A stretch of 45,251 bases of DNA. Origin: Providencia heimbachae ATCC 35613. GTDB lineage: Bacteria; Pseudomonadota; Gammaproteobacteria; Enterobacterales; Enterobacteriaceae. The stretch lies in the NCBI RefSeq assembly GCF_001655055.1, contig NZ_LXEW01000013.1, forward strand, positions 1 to 45,251. The letters run 5' to 3'. Positions 1-10,022 of the stretch are shown one piece after another (positions within the stretch are counted from its first letter, which is position 1; every line of letters starts with the position of its first letter). The notes beneath the pieces are model-generated. The model did not search any database, was not told the origin of the DNA, and saw only the letters and a list, made by a program, of their open reading frames with translations. Position numbers and translations under genes: made by a program.

Positions 1-3000
1 GATGGTGGTAATATCTGCACTAATTCCATCAAATTGAGTCGATATTTTCTCAAATGATTGCGCGTAGGCGTGGTCATTATCAGCAACCACTTTATCAATG
101 CGAGTGATTGATGCTTTCGCTCTGAGTATTTCAGTACCCTGCACATTTTGTTGAGCTGTCAATTGTCCGATGGCTTCAACTTGTGCAAGTTCTTCATTGC
201 TCATTGTTTGCTGAATGTGAGTGATAGATGATTCATTATCTTCAAAGCGTGATTTAGATTGCTCCTTCGCTTCTGTCAGCGCTTTATCTGTACTAGCAGT
301 GGTTTCCGTTAGTTTGCCGATACTGGCTTGTGTTTTTTCAAACTGACTCTCTTGAGTTTGCGTAATGTTAGTGGTGGTTTCGTTCAGGTTAGCAATTGCA
401 GTTTTTTGCTCATCAACAATACTGCTGACACTGGATAACTTTTGGCCTTGCTCATCCAGTTGCCCTTGGATACCCTCATCACCCATCTGGATTTCTGCAC
501 GTAACTGCTCTTCCGTTTTCGCCAGTGCTTCATCTTGCTTGGCTTGAACTTCTTTAATCGTGACAATAGCACCTTCCGCATCATCAAAACGCGCATCGAT
601 TTGTACCTTATCTTCTGCTCGCGCTTCTGTTTCAGTTGCTAACGCGGTCTCTGTTCGAATGATACGCGCTCGTGAAATGCGATTTTCATTGTGTAATAAG
701 TTAACTTGAGCTTGAGTTTGTCCTATTGACTCGACGAGGGCTTTTTCGCTGTCAGAGAATGCCTGTTCAAAATGAGTGATATAACCGCGCATTTCACCAA
801 ATTCAGAGACGGTTGATTGCTCGAGGCTGGCATGTGCTGATTTCAGATCAACCGTGGCTTTTTCAACGGTAGTCACTCGACTTGTAATGGTACCGACTTC
901 TTCATTAGTACTCTCAATCTCGGCACGAACTTGCCCGATTTGCTGAGCGAAAGCCTCATTCGATTTCGCTAATGATTCTTGAACAGTCAAAACATCTGCT
1001 GCCGTATGCTCAAATTTTGAGGCAACTTCTTGCTGATACTTCGCTTGAGATGCCGTGAAGTCAGCTTGAACCTGCTCTAACTGCTTGATAGATGCTTTGC
1101 CTTTGGCTGACTCTTCCTTGAGTTCATAATAGCTCTCGGTTGAGAATTGTGTAATCGTCATCATGGCTTCGTTAACCGCATCAAATTCGCGATCGATGCT
1201 GATAACTTTTTGCTTGAAATCATCACTATCTATTTTTAAGTCAGACACTTGGTCTTTGTTGAAGTTGATTTGTTCTTGCATGATTTGACCGGCTTCGCTG
1301 CTGAGGAATTTGTCGCCAACCGCTTCTAAAATTCCCTCCGCATCCGATGATGACTCACCGAAAACAAGACTTGTCCACTCGGATTGATTACCGGTTTTAT
1401 CCACCAGCCTCGCACGAAAATAAAAGCGAACACCCGCTTTCAATCCCGACATACGATAAGATTTGAGCGGATAAGGCACATCAGCAAGCAGCTGCATAGA
1501 ATCAAGGGTATTTTCAGTTGAATACTGAAGCTCAGTTTTCAGCGTATCACTGGTGTTTGGCGCAAAACCCCAATCCAAGGTAATACCCCAAACTTCCGAT
1601 GATGCGCGCAGGTTGAGCGGTTTTGGTGGATTACCTACCTTACCATTGAGTTTAGTTTCTTCCGCGCTGGACCATATGCTGGATATTTCAGACGCATTAA
1701 TCGCACGAACGCGAACTTGATAACGCCCTGTATAAACACCATTAACTTCAAAGCCCAATGTTGATGTACGAGAGGCGTTTATCCAATTGCCATTATCCCG
1801 ACGCCACTCAGCCTCATATGCGATAGCGCTTTCAGCCGCTTCCCAATCCACTCGCAAGGTAGTAAATGCAATGCCTTGGTCTACCTGTGAATAGGACGAA
1901 ATGCGCACATTCTTTGGGGCTGGCTGCACATTAGGAGGTATAACCGTTATTGGTCGCTCATCAATACGTGCCCCTGAATCGATGTGATCATAGTTATCAG
2001 GGTTATGAATGGCACCCGAAATCGTGTAAGTGTTATCACCGTTATCACTGATATTGATAACTCGATACAATTGCACTGCTAAATCGTCGGAGTCCACCAC
2101 CCACACCGCTTCTTTTTGCGGAGCTTGTGAATATTCAACAGAAACCGTGACCACTTTTTTATTCACGGCGGTGACGGTTCGCCCCTCTGATTTACCATCG
2201 GGTAAATTCACAATCAGGCGATCGCCGGCTTTAATTGAGGTGGTTCTATCGAGGGTAATTTTTCGCCCCTCAACCGAGGAAATACGCCCGCCAGTATCTC
2301 GTCCCGCTAATGCCGAATCAGCAACTGCAATAATATGACCAGGAGACGGTATTGCACCTTCAAGGCCTGTCGCGAAAGAAATCATCCGGTCATTAGCATT
2401 AGTCAATAAAGCCCAGCGACCTCGTCGATTTGCTTCACTTCGGCGTGTACAACCTATTGCGGAGAGATCCATTTTTCTTACGCCATATCGACGCTGGAGC
2501 TTTAAGTCTGCAACTGGCTCAATCTCATCATTACTGTGATTATCTGTATCCGTAAATGAAACCAATGCCTGTGTATAGCGATTTTGAATACTGCCGCCGG
2601 AGTAAGTTGGTTTACCATTAACAATATTGGCATTGGTAAAAGTACGGTAAATAGTGTCTGGCATATCCGCGGATACGTTGACTTTATTATCAGCCCAGAA
2701 CGTCATGCCACGGAAAATAGCCGCAATATCGTTGAGCACTTGATAGGCGGTTTCTTGTGATTGAATGTACACATCACATAAAAAGCGCGGCTCTTTCCCA
2801 TTACCACCGTAACCGTCAGGGACTAACTCATCACAATATTGTGCAACTCGGTATAAGTCCCATTTTTCTATTTGCGCCGCTTTAATGCGATCACCGCAAC
2901 CATAACGATTATTTAAGACTAAATCATAAAATACCCATGCCGGGTTATTGGCCGCCGCTAATTTAAACGTGCCATCCCACGCGCCCGAATAGGTGTGATT

Positions 3001-3780
3001 AATTGGGTCATAATTAGTCGGTATTTTAATCAACAGACCCCCTTTCGGGCGTACGCTGATTTTTGGAATACGGTTATTAAACTGGCGCGCATTGAAAGTA
3101 ATAAATAACAGCGCGGTATTTGGGTACCGTAATTTCGCATCGATAACATCAGCAACGGCAGAAATAGTAATTTTATCGGCTACCTTTGCTGAATTTTGAT
3201 TTTTAGTTAAACGGCGAACACGTAATTGCCAACCAGTGATCGCTTTAGGTAAATCAACACGATGTGTACGTTGATATTCACTGGTTGTTTTACCATCAAA
3301 AGCAGATTTAGTGACCTCTTGATATCCTGAGCCATCAGTAGATAAATCAATCGCATAATCAACACGATACCCTGTCGCATCCCCGTTATCATGTTGCTGC
3401 ATAAATTGAGGAAGCGAAAAGCGAATGCGCTCTGCTGAAAGTTGGGTGTTACCGATATTTCTCACATAAGGCTGATCGTCTTTTAATTCCATCCCCACAT
3501 TGATTTCATTATCAACGGAAGGGATACCTTGAATGTACTCCTGGTGTTCACTGCCGGAACGAAATTCCCACGTAACACCCTCAAAGTTTTTGCTGCCATC
3601 CGAATTACCAATCGGCGTGTCGTCGAGAAAAATACGCGTATCATCCAAGCCGCCAGCAATCTCACCCTCAGATAAGGCTAATAGAATTTTTGCCGTCGAT
3701 TCAGATAATAAACTATCCGGTGATTCCGTTGGCGTATGTCCGCCGCCACCGCCGCCCTTAGCACCTTGTATTTTCGCCAT
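1..3780 (-). CDS. J: Tail tip / host-specificity protein J (3' end outside window)
   Basis: Partial gene: the start ATG is at 3778-3780 and the frame stays open to base 1, giving at least 1260 residues. Lambda gpJ has 1132. The N-terminus has a Gly run (MAKIQGAKGGGGGGH), followed by the conserved tail-tip core (WDGTFKLAAANNPAWVFYDL, then FRGMTFWADNKV). Fibronectin-III-like stretches occupy about residues 620-800. From about residue 820 to the window edge the protein is a long, Gln/Glu/Thr/Ser-rich heptad-like coiled coil of the DUF1983 type. In lambda-like phages J forms the central tail fibre and binds the outer-membrane receptor. It is the last gene of the tail operon seen here, 51 bp after I, with a hairpin terminator in that gap. 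The receptor-binding tip lies outside the window. Confidence 0.93.
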   Translation of the reverse strand, partial: MAKIQGAKGGGGGGHTPTESPDSLLSESTAKILLALSEGEIAGGLDDTRIFLDDTPIGNSDGSKNFEGVTWEFRSGSEHQEYIQGIPSVDNEINVGMELKDDQPYVRNIGNTQLSAERIRFSLPQFMQQHDNGDATGYRVDYAIDLSTDGSGYQEVTKSAFDGKTTSEYQRTHRVDLPKAITGWQLRVRRLTKNQNSAKVADKITISAVADVIDAKLRYPNTALLFITFNARQFNNRIPKISVRPKGGLLIKIPTNYDPINHTYSGAWDGTFKLAAANNPAWVFYDLVLNNRYGCGDRIKAAQIEKWDLYRVAQYCDELVPDGYGGNGKEPRFLCDVYIQSQETAYQVLNDIAAIFRGMTFWADNKVNVSADMPDTIYRTFTNANIVNGKPTYSGGSIQNRYTQALVSFTDTDNHSNDEIEPVADLKLQRRYGVRKMDLSAIGCTRRSEANRRGRWALLTNANDRMISFATGLEGAIPSPGHIIAVADSALAGRDTGGRISSVEGRKITLDRTTSIKAGDRLIVNLPDGKSEGRTVTAVNKKVVTVSVEYSQAPQKEAVWVVDSDDLAVQLYRVINISDNGDNTYTISGAIHNPDNYDHIDSGARIDERPITVIPPNVQPAPKNVRISSYSQVDQGIAFTTLRVDWEAAESAIAYEAEWRRDNGNWINASRTSTLGFEVNGVYTGRYQVRVRAINASEISSIWSSAEETKLNGKVGNPPKPLNLRASSEVWGITLDWGFAPNTSDTLKTELQYSTENTLDSMQLLADVPYPLKSYRMSGLKAGVRFYFRARLVDKTGNQSEWTSLVFGESSSDAEGILEAVGDKFLSSEAGQIMQEQINFNKDQVSDLKIDSDDFKQKVISIDREFDAVNEAMMTITQFSTESYYELKEESAKGKASIKQLEQVQADFTASQAKYQQEVASKFEHTAADVLTVQESLAKSNEAFAQQIGQVRAEIESTNEEVGTITSRVTTVEKATVDLKSAHASLEQSTVSEFGEMRGYITHFEQAFSDSEKALVESIGQTQAQVNLLHNENRISRARIIRTETALATETEARAEDKVQIDARFDDAEGAIVTIKEVQAKQDEALAKTEEQLRAEIQMGDEGIQGQLDEQGQKLSSVSSIVDEQKTAIANLNETTTNITQTQESQFEKTQASIGKLTETTASTDKALTEAKEQSKSRFEDNESSITHIQQTMSNEELAQVEAIGQLTAQQNVQGTEILRAKASITRIDKVVADNDHAYAQSFEKISTQFDGISADITTI

Positions 3781-3791
3781 ATTTCACCCAT

Positions 3792-3814
3792 AAAAAAACC
3801 ACCCGTAGGTGGCT
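3792..3814 (-). terminator. Intrinsic terminator between I and J
   Basis: On the minus strand a CCACC/GGTGG stem with TACG loop is followed by seven T. It lies directly upstream of J, so full J expression should need read-through, for example by Q-modified polymerase. Alternatively it sets J level relative to the other tail genes. Confidence 0.7.
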
Positions 3815-3831
3815 AGTTAAATTTAATCGAT

Positions 3832-4440
3832 TTATTGCTGATCTTCGGTATAAATCCCTGCAGAGATTATGGCTCCACCGATTTCTCGTCGGTCTAGCCC
3901 ATAAAGAAGTGGAACGGGGTTCCCTTGCGCAGTGGTATTAACAGCCCCACCAAAAGCATAAGATGGCTTATTATCCGGGTCTTGCCGCATAGATAAACCA
4001 TTAGGTTGTGGGGATAGCATTTGAATAACACCGCCTAATGCGGTGGCAGCACCCATCAGCGCAAGACCGCCGCCCATAAAACCACCAGCACCAAATGCCG
4101 CCCAACCGGCAGGACCTAACATCATTGCAGCCCCTATCATGGCCACACCTAAAATGGTTTGAAAAAATCCACCCGGCTTACTACCTTTAATGATAGGCGC
4201 AATGCGAATTTCTTCGCTTGTATCGAGATACAATTCATCTTCGCCAATATTACGCTTGCCTTTAAATACCGCAAATTCCATGCCTTTTAGATGGGCTGTT
4301 GCTAAAAATTGCTCAAAACCTTTGCAAAGTACAGATAGCGCTTTAATCGCTTCACGAGGGGAATCAATCGCTAATTTATGCTCTCGCCCAAACAAAGTAC
4401 CGAGTTGTCCATATAACCGGATAGTTTTTAACGTATTCAT
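3832..4440 (-). CDS. I: Tail assembly protein I
   Basis: 202 residues. Similar in length, order and features to lambda gpI: an N-terminal ubiquitin/beta-grasp-like part (IRLYGQLGTLFGREHKLAID), then a Gly/Ala-rich hydrophobic middle (about 93-140) and a C-terminal 'GNPVPLLYGLDRREIGG' stretch typical of the family. gpI is needed for assembly of the tail tip but is not found in the finished virion. Its start overlaps the K stop by 4 bp, indicating translational coupling within the L-K-I run. Confidence 0.88.
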   Translation of the reverse strand: MNTLKTIRLYGQLGTLFGREHKLAIDSPREAIKALSVLCKGFEQFLATAHLKGMEFAVFKGKRNIGEDELYLDTSEEIRIAPIIKGSKPGGFFQTILGVAMIGAAMMLGPAGWAAFGAGGFMGGGLALMGAATALGGVIQMLSPQPNGLSMRQDPDNKPSYAFGGAVNTTAQGNPVPLLYGLDRREIGGAIISAGIYTEDQQ

Positions 4441-5150
4441 ATCAGCTCTTTCCTCCGCACGATTTTAATGGTGCGATCACGCCAATAATCGCTGTAAGGA
4501 ATAATGCGACTGAGCTGGCCATAAAGGTGATGAAGCAGCATGCCATTATTCACCAGCACCCCAGCATGATTAGGGACATTCGCTTGCACTTGCATAATGA
4601 CCATATCACCGTCTTTCGGCTCGCCAGAAAACTCAACAAAACCTTCTTTTTGCCAATTGTCCATATAGCGACTTTCGCCCTCTTCCCACCAACGGCGCTC
4701 GATGCTGTAGTTATTCAAGGTAATGCCGTGCTGTTGATAGTAATAATCCATAATCAGCGACCAACAATCCGCATGACCCAGCACAAAAGGACGCTCTTCA
4801 AGTTTCCGCTCTCCTCGAGGAGAGATAACGCGAAGATCGCCTTCTGGCCATGACACAATGACCCACGGTAATTCGGTGACATCACATTGTAACTTGTCAA
4901 TTTCACTCGGTTGCGTTGTGACCCCATCACCGCAATGACTGTGCACAATCGCGATAGGTTTTCCCCAATCTTCGGCGAGGGCATAATCTTCGGGGGAAAG
5001 TTCAAAGTGGTCGATAGGGTTGCTGGAGAGATTACGACAGGGGAAATACTGTTTAACTCGGCTCTTTTGGCAAATGACACCGCAAGCCTCTTTAGGATAT
5101 TCCGCTTTCACATGCTGAAATATCACTTCACTTATTTTTTTTGTGATCAT
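4437..5150 (-). CDS. K: Tail tip assembly protein K (JAB/MPN + NlpC/P60 peptidase)
   Basis: 237 residues with two peptidase domains. The N-terminal JAB/MPN+ metalloprotease motif is visible as E21, H70-S-H72, S82 and D85. The C-terminal NlpC/P60 domain has C129 (HADCWSLI) and H195 (NHAGVLV) as the likely catalytic pair. Lambda gpK acts in tail-tip assembly and probably cleaves peptidoglycan or processes tail proteins during entry. Both active sites look intact. It overlaps L and I by 4 bp each. Confidence 0.92.
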   Translation of the reverse strand: MITKKISEVIFQHVKAEYPKEACGVICQKSRVKQYFPCRNLSSNPIDHFELSPEDYALAEDWGKPIAIVHSHCGDGVTTQPSEIDKLQCDVTELPWVIVSWPEGDLRVISPRGERKLEERPFVLGHADCWSLIMDYYYQQHGITLNNYSIERRWWEEGESRYMDNWQKEGFVEFSGEPKDGDMVIMQVQANVPNHAGVLVNNGMLLHHLYGQLSRIIPYSDYWRDRTIKIVRRKELI

Positions 5151-5890
5151 CGTATTAATCCTGCTGCTGGGAACCCTCCAAAATCTAAAGGTTCATTTTC
5201 ACCAAAGCGTTTTTTACAATCACTGATAAGACCGCCACATCTATCTAACGATGGATCATCGACTGGCTCACCCCGTTCATTAAAGTATTTATTCCCTGTA
5301 TAATTACACCCTCGACCACTACGATAATCCCCTTTCATGCACCAGTAACACAAGTTATGTATCTGGCGAACGGGTATCATAATTCCCTGCAAATCGAACG
5401 GGCTTGATAGGTCAAACTCGATAGCCTCACCGGCTACCTCATTGGTTTTTTGGTCGATGTAATACACTTGCTTAAAACATTCGTCCGGTTGAGCCGTTGG
5501 ATTGCCATCAGAAAAGTTTTTCGCATCAAGATAGTGGGAAAAAGTTTCATAAAGAGTTACTTTAGCTTGAACGAGATCATCAAATTGCAAACACAATGAT
5601 GATATTACGCTATCAACATTAGAAACTCTCAGCTTAGGCCGCGCTTGACTACCATCACTATTTTTAGCCATGCCCTCAATTTGATAAGGCCATGCCCCGT
5701 ATTCATTCCCTTGCCACCAAATAGACTTAGGTTTTAACTTATCACCGGCAGCCATAATTTCAGTCGGGGTATATCGCAAGTTATACGCATGAAAACGAAG
5801 TACCGGCCCATCAAACTCACTGGCATCGACTTCAATAAGCTGAATTTTATTACCCGGCTCAAGCTGCTGAATATCCGAAATTATCTTCAT
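5147..5890 (-). CDS. L: Minor tail protein L
   Basis: 247 residues. The C-terminal third carries four cysteines (C181-x2-C184, C195, C218, then a later C in SDCKKRFG; numbering approximate) in the pattern CYWCMKGDYRSGRGC...CGG, as in lambda gpL, which holds an iron-sulfur cluster in the tail tip. The end 'NEPLDFGGFPA' is the family signature. It is coupled to M (4-bp overlap at 5887-5890) and to K (4-bp overlap), and probably forms the hub on which the J/K/I tip is built. Confidence 0.9.
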   Translation of the reverse strand: MKIISDIQQLEPGNKIQLIEVDASEFDGPVLRFHAYNLRYTPTEIMAAGDKLKPKSIWWQGNEYGAWPYQIEGMAKNSDGSQARPKLRVSNVDSVISSLCLQFDDLVQAKVTLYETFSHYLDAKNFSDGNPTAQPDECFKQVYYIDQKTNEVAGEAIEFDLSSPFDLQGIMIPVRQIHNLCYWCMKGDYRSGRGCNYTGNKYFNERGEPVDDPSLDRCGGLISDCKKRFGENEPLDFGGFPAAGLIR

Positions 5891-6222
5891 GTGCTAAAGG
5901 CCTCAATAAAACTGGTGGTCAATGAATAATTACCGCCACCGAGCGTAACTGGCTTGTATTGTTCACAGCGAAACAAACCTTTCGGTCTTAGGGGTGGCTT
6001 CCAGATAAAGGCTTTATGTCCAGCATGGCGATCAAAAAAGGCAACAATCTGTTCGATCATTGCCTCTTTGCCTACAAATTCCAGTTGCCAACTATCAGAG
6101 CGATTATTAAGTCCATCCCCAGCAACCTGTACATATCCATCGCCGAACTGTGCCTTTTTAATTCGAAATACGGTGTCGGCTTGCGCGTTGACACGAGGGC
6201 ACCATGTAAATGTTTCTACCAA
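5887..6222 (-). CDS. M: Minor tail protein M
   Basis: 111 residues, matching lambda gpM (109) in size and place. The pattern FTWCPRVNAQ...FGDGYVQVAGDGLNN and 'FIWKPPLRPKGLFRCEQY' is typical of the phage minor tail protein M family (distal-tail-like fold). It starts 2 bp after the tape-measure stop and overlaps L by 4 bp, so the set H-M-L-K-I is one translationally coupled unit. Confidence 0.9.
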   Translation of the reverse strand: MVETFTWCPRVNAQADTVFRIKKAQFGDGYVQVAGDGLNNRSDSWQLEFVGKEAMIEQIVAFFDRHAGHKAFIWKPPLRPKGLFRCEQYKPVTLGGGNYSLTTSFIEAFST

Positions 6223-6224
6223 AA

Positions 6225-9200
6225 TTACCTCCTCTGATTAATTAACCGCCAAAGGGGGGTTCCCTCTCTTGATGCTTGCTCGTTAACAGTATTAACAATT
6301 TCGTTTTTGAGTTGCTGTTTAGCGGCGCTTACATCACCGACAGGTTGTTGCCGATCCTTAGCTCCATCACTTATCAGATTGATATCACCAACATCAATTT
6401 TAATTGCGTTATTAGACGTAATGGAAGTGGATCCGTTTTGGACGTTTTCCAAACCAAGGACACGTACCCCCAATGAACCGTCCGAGCCTCGTGTAAGTGG
6501 CATAATTGCTTCGGGACCTGCTTCCCCCATCAATCCTGCCCCCTTCGCAAAGGCAAACATGGTGGGAGAGTTAACGATTTGCCCACTGTATGAGCTCAGA
6601 CCAGGAGAATCATAAACGCCCCCTTTGGCATTGGGGACAATAGAACTCATAAAACTACCGAATCCACCGCCAAAATAGCTACCTGCAGCCTTCATCGATT
6701 GGACTAACGCCATATTAAGCAATACCTTTTGTACACTTTTCAGCACATCAACCGACCAGCTTTTCCAATCCGCTTTGTTTCCATTCAAGGCATTAGCGAC
6801 ATTATCCACCATTCCGGTCATTGCTGATTGAGTTGCACTTGCAGCTTGACCGGCATAATTGGAAGCATCATTGACCCAGTTTTCAAGTCCCGCACTCACA
6901 CCTGCTCGCCAGTCTGTTTCAGCGATTGCGGCCTCCTTGTACTTATTGTTGAGTGCGTCTAGCGCATCTTGCCTCGCTTTTAACGCCTCCAACCCGCCAT
7001 CCGTTTTGCTAAATACCCGCTCAACTTGCTGGCGTTCTTCTTCCTGACCGCGACGACGATCACCCATACCGACCGTGCTTTTAGCCAAAGCAGCATCATC
7101 ATTATATTTACGGGTCGCATCTTTTAACTCTTTAAGTGCATCCGTCATTTCGCGCTGTTTGCGCACAGCTTCATCGGCTTTTTGTGTCCATTCCGCCAGC
7201 TGAACAGAAGATGATTGAATCGCTTTTCGTTGCTCATCCGTCCACTTAGCGCCCGTTTCATTTCCGGCAGCATAAAGTGCAGCGGCTTTTTCACCTTGTA
7301 ATGCCCTAATTTTTTGGACTTCCATTGCAACGCTGAGGTCTGCCATTTTATCTTTATAGCGTTCCGTGACCCTATCTGCTTCTTTCGTTAATGAAATGCC
7401 CGATTTCAGCGAGCTATTCATTTTTTCGCGGTCATCAAAGGCTTTTAGCTTATCATTAACATACTGTTTTTTATAGGAACCATAGCGCTCGTCATTAGGA
7501 AACATACTTTCCGCTTCCCACTGACTACGCTGTTTAAGCTGATCACGTTGAGACATACCTGCAATTTGAGCCTCACGAGAAGCTCCATCAAGAAATCCTA
7601 TCTGCTCAGGATTAAGTAAGGATACAGGTACTTTAGTAAGTAGCTGTCTATTTGATATTAAGTTATTACCGAGTAAAATTAATCGATTAAACTCTGATTC
7701 TTGAGCGAGTTCCTGAGCCATAAATTTAAGTTTAGTGCGCTTGCTATCATTTTGTTGTCGTATTAATTCATCTCTCCTGCTTTCAAGTTGATTCAAAGCA
7801 TTTGTTGTTGACTGTAGGTCTTTTTCTTTTTGTATCAGACGATCTTCTTCAACAGCAAGCAATTGCACTGCAGATAAATAATTTTTTAAAGCTCCCTCTT
7901 TCGCAATTGAAGGTAGATCTGGGAAGTTTTGAGCCGCATCATTCTCTCCAGCCTTAATATCAGCTCTTATTTTCTGTACTAACTTTAATTGATCCTCATA
8001 TGCCTTTCTTTGTGCATCTAATGTTTTTTCAACTTTTCCCGCTTCATCTGATGATTCTGTTAGGGTCATGTTCTTGGTGCGTTTAATGACCTCATCTAAT
8101 GCATTTGCATACTCTAATGCCGATTGATGAGCTGCATCTTGCTGCTGTTTTACGGCATACCATGCGCCAGCGCCGAGCATTATCACACCCGGCAATCCGC
8201 CAACCAAAGACAGTAATCCTTTGGTTCCACTAACCACCGCATTGCCAGCCATTCGAAAACCATTTAATGCTTTTCGTGAAGCTAATAATCTTGCGTTTGT
8301 CGTTATTTCTTGATTATTAATTGCTATAAGTTTTTTGGTGTTTTTTGCAAGTTGATTATCTAGAACTAATCGCTCTTTATCAGTTGCAGCAACCATTCGT
8401 CTAGTAACTAATTTTTGTCTCATATCAAGGAGTAACTGCTTTTCATCCTTAATCTGCATTTGAGTTACCCCAAGACTGCGAACTTGCTCCCTTGTGTGAT
8501 TGATTTGCGATAGGTAACTGTTAGCTGTCTCTTTTGCTAAATTTTTTGTATTTATCGTTAAACTTCCAAGATAGCGAGATAATCCAACGCCAACTAACAA
8601 GCTGCCAGCAAGGGCAACCTTATCAAAATTATCACTTACCGTAGCAAGAACAGTAGATATTGACTTGGTTGCTCCAGCCCCTCTATTTAGCTCACCAAAG
8701 TAGCTTTTTGCTGAATTAGCCACTCGCATAAAGCCATCAGCAACCGTATTATCCATTGAATCCGCGAGTTCATTATTCGCATCTTTGGCATTTTTTACCG
8801 CATCAGCAAATAACTTAAAAGATATTTTTCCTTCCGCTGCTAACTTTTTAACTTGGCTTTCTGTCACCTTCATTCCACCATTTGTACGCTCTAACTCCTT
8901 GGCGATATCGATAAGAATTGATGGTGTTGCATTCATGATCGCTTTCCAGTTCTCACCCGCCACCTTACCTTCAATTGTGGATTTGCTCATCGCGTTAAGG
9001 GCTGATTCTGTTTTTTGGGCACTGGTTGCATTGGCTGTGAATGCCGAAGACATGGATTCGATGTAATCAACAGTTTGGGTTGTGTCATATCCCAATTCTT
9101 TCATCGCTGAAGCTGTACTGATATATAACTCTTGGGTTGTTTCTACTGCCTTACCATTTCGATTACTAATAGTTAAAAATCGTTTTTGTATATCATCGTA

Positions 9201-9533
9201 ACGCTGGGCTGAACCCTCTACGGATTTTAGAGCCATCGTGATACGAGCCGACATTTGCCCCCACTCATCAACAGTGGAAATCGCCGCTGAGGCAGAAAAG
9301 AAACCAATCAAAGCACCAGCGCTAGCTTTTGCAGTCATAGCCACACTTGATAACTGGCCATTAATTTCTGAAAGGGCTTTCTTTTGCTGAGCTAGCTCTT
9401 GACGTAATTGACGGCTGCCATTTGAGGAGTTTTTGTAAAAGTCATTACTAATACGAGAAGCTTTACTAACCTCCGCTTGAAAGCTGGTTGAGTTAGCTGA
9501 TATTTTTAAAATTAATTCGCGTAATGTTGCCAT
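6225..9533 (-). CDS. H: Tail tape measure protein H
   Basis: 1102 residues, the longest phage gene here. N-terminal coiled coil and tape-measure domain (about 1-290, MSARITMALKSVEG...), a hydrophobic stretch near residues 425-455 (LLSLVGGLPGVIMLGAGAWYA), long Gln/Lys/Glu-rich helices in the middle, and a lambda-H-like C-terminus ('GAGLMGEAGPEAIMPLTRGS'). It sets tail length and is ejected with DNA. At about 0.15 nm per residue the tail would be near 165 nm (inference). The start ATG has a GGAG site 7 nt upstream, immediately after the terminator at 9545-9567. Confidence 0.95.
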   Translation of the reverse strand: MATLRELILKISANSTSFQAEVSKASRISNDFYKNSSNGSRQLRQELAQQKKALSEINGQLSSVAMTAKASAGALIGFFSASAAISTVDEWGQMSARITMALKSVEGSAQRYDDIQKRFLTISNRNGKAVETTQELYISTASAMKELGYDTTQTVDYIESMSSAFTANATSAQKTESALNAMSKSTIEGKVAGENWKAIMNATPSILIDIAKELERTNGGMKVTESQVKKLAAEGKISFKLFADAVKNAKDANNELADSMDNTVADGFMRVANSAKSYFGELNRGAGATKSISTVLATVSDNFDKVALAGSLLVGVGLSRYLGSLTINTKNLAKETANSYLSQINHTREQVRSLGVTQMQIKDEKQLLLDMRQKLVTRRMVAATDKERLVLDNQLAKNTKKLIAINNQEITTNARLLASRKALNGFRMAGNAVVSGTKGLLSLVGGLPGVIMLGAGAWYAVKQQQDAAHQSALEYANALDEVIKRTKNMTLTESSDEAGKVEKTLDAQRKAYEDQLKLVQKIRADIKAGENDAAQNFPDLPSIAKEGALKNYLSAVQLLAVEEDRLIQKEKDLQSTTNALNQLESRRDELIRQQNDSKRTKLKFMAQELAQESEFNRLILLGNNLISNRQLLTKVPVSLLNPEQIGFLDGASREAQIAGMSQRDQLKQRSQWEAESMFPNDERYGSYKKQYVNDKLKAFDDREKMNSSLKSGISLTKEADRVTERYKDKMADLSVAMEVQKIRALQGEKAAALYAAGNETGAKWTDEQRKAIQSSSVQLAEWTQKADEAVRKQREMTDALKELKDATRKYNDDAALAKSTVGMGDRRRGQEEERQQVERVFSKTDGGLEALKARQDALDALNNKYKEAAIAETDWRAGVSAGLENWVNDASNYAGQAASATQSAMTGMVDNVANALNGNKADWKSWSVDVLKSVQKVLLNMALVQSMKAAGSYFGGGFGSFMSSIVPNAKGGVYDSPGLSSYSGQIVNSPTMFAFAKGAGLMGEAGPEAIMPLTRGSDGSLGVRVLGLENVQNGSTSITSNNAIKIDVGDINLISDGAKDRQQPVGDVSAAKQQLKNEIVNTVNEQASREGTPLWRLINQRR

Positions 9534-9544
9534 TTGCGGTCTCC

Positions 9545-9567
9545 AAAAAAAGACCGCCTAAGCAGTC
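9545..9567 (-). terminator. Intrinsic terminator downstream of lipoprotein gene
   Basis: Minus strand: GACTGC/GCGGTC stem (one G-U pair), TTAG loop, then seven T. It lies 5 bp after the lipoprotein stop and just before the tape-measure ribosome site, so it can end a moron transcript while late, antiterminated transcription passes. Confidence 0.72.
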
Positions 9568-9571
9568 ATTG

Positions 9572-9991
9572 TTAATTATTGCAGGCTTGATTCCATAACC
9601 CAATTAGCTTGGAATCATTTGTGTCTACTATTACTATCGGTTCTTCGTTTGCAGCACTTTGAGAGTTTGTTTTTTTGAAAAAATAAAATTTAAAATATTT
9701 TTTTCCATCAACAACCTCATTTACATCCTTACTTAGATCCGAACGAAGGACTACTGGAGTACTTATAGGTAGCATGTTGGATTTTCTGGAAAATTGAATC
9801 TCTCCACACAACATATCCTCACCCTGCTCTGTTTCATAAAGATTTAAGTTTTTAAACTTTAAATTGTATGAGCGCATGTCATCACGATTTTCTAGGTGAC
9901 TCATTATATCGCCAGTAGTTTTTGGTACTTCCTCTCCACACCCGAATAACAAAGCAGTAGAAGCAATGGCAACAATAAATAGCTTTTTCAT
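9572..9991 (-). CDS. Predicted lipoprotein (moron in tail operon)
   Basis: 139 residues. Clear type II signal peptide: MKKLFIVAIASTALLFGC with lipobox Cys18. The residue after Cys is Gly, not Asp, so outer-membrane sorting is expected. The mature part is polar with one further Cys pair (C72 and C137, approximate) and no family I recognise. It splits the G/T-H gene order, which is contiguous in lambda, and has its own sigma70-like promoter (10023-10052) and terminator (9545-9567). This is the architecture of a moron, a gene expressed in the lysogen. Possible roles are superinfection exclusion at the envelope or lysogenic conversion, both inference. Confidence 0.8.
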   Translation of the reverse strand: MKKLFIVAIASTALLFGCGEEVPKTTGDIMSHLENRDDMRSYNLKFKNLNLYETEQGEDMLCGEIQFSRKSNMLPISTPVVLRSDLSKDVNEVVDGKKYFKFYFFKKTNSQSAANEEPIVIVDTNDSKLIGLWNQACNN

Positions 9992-10022
9992 TTAAGTAAT
10001 TCCATTAATAAATAATGGCCCT

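Noticed and set aside
1-1320. Repeated short motifs suggesting a tandem repeat or CRISPR-like array
   Set aside because: The repetition is at the protein level (heptad coiled coil in J). DNA units are not of constant length or sequence and there are no spacers.
2030-2338. 102-codon plus-strand frame within J
   Set aside because: Antisense to a conserved part of J, with no start signal.
4754-5303. Frames of 108 and 130 codons within the K and L genes
   Set aside because: Both overlap well-supported tail genes in other frames and lack ribosome sites or recognisable content.
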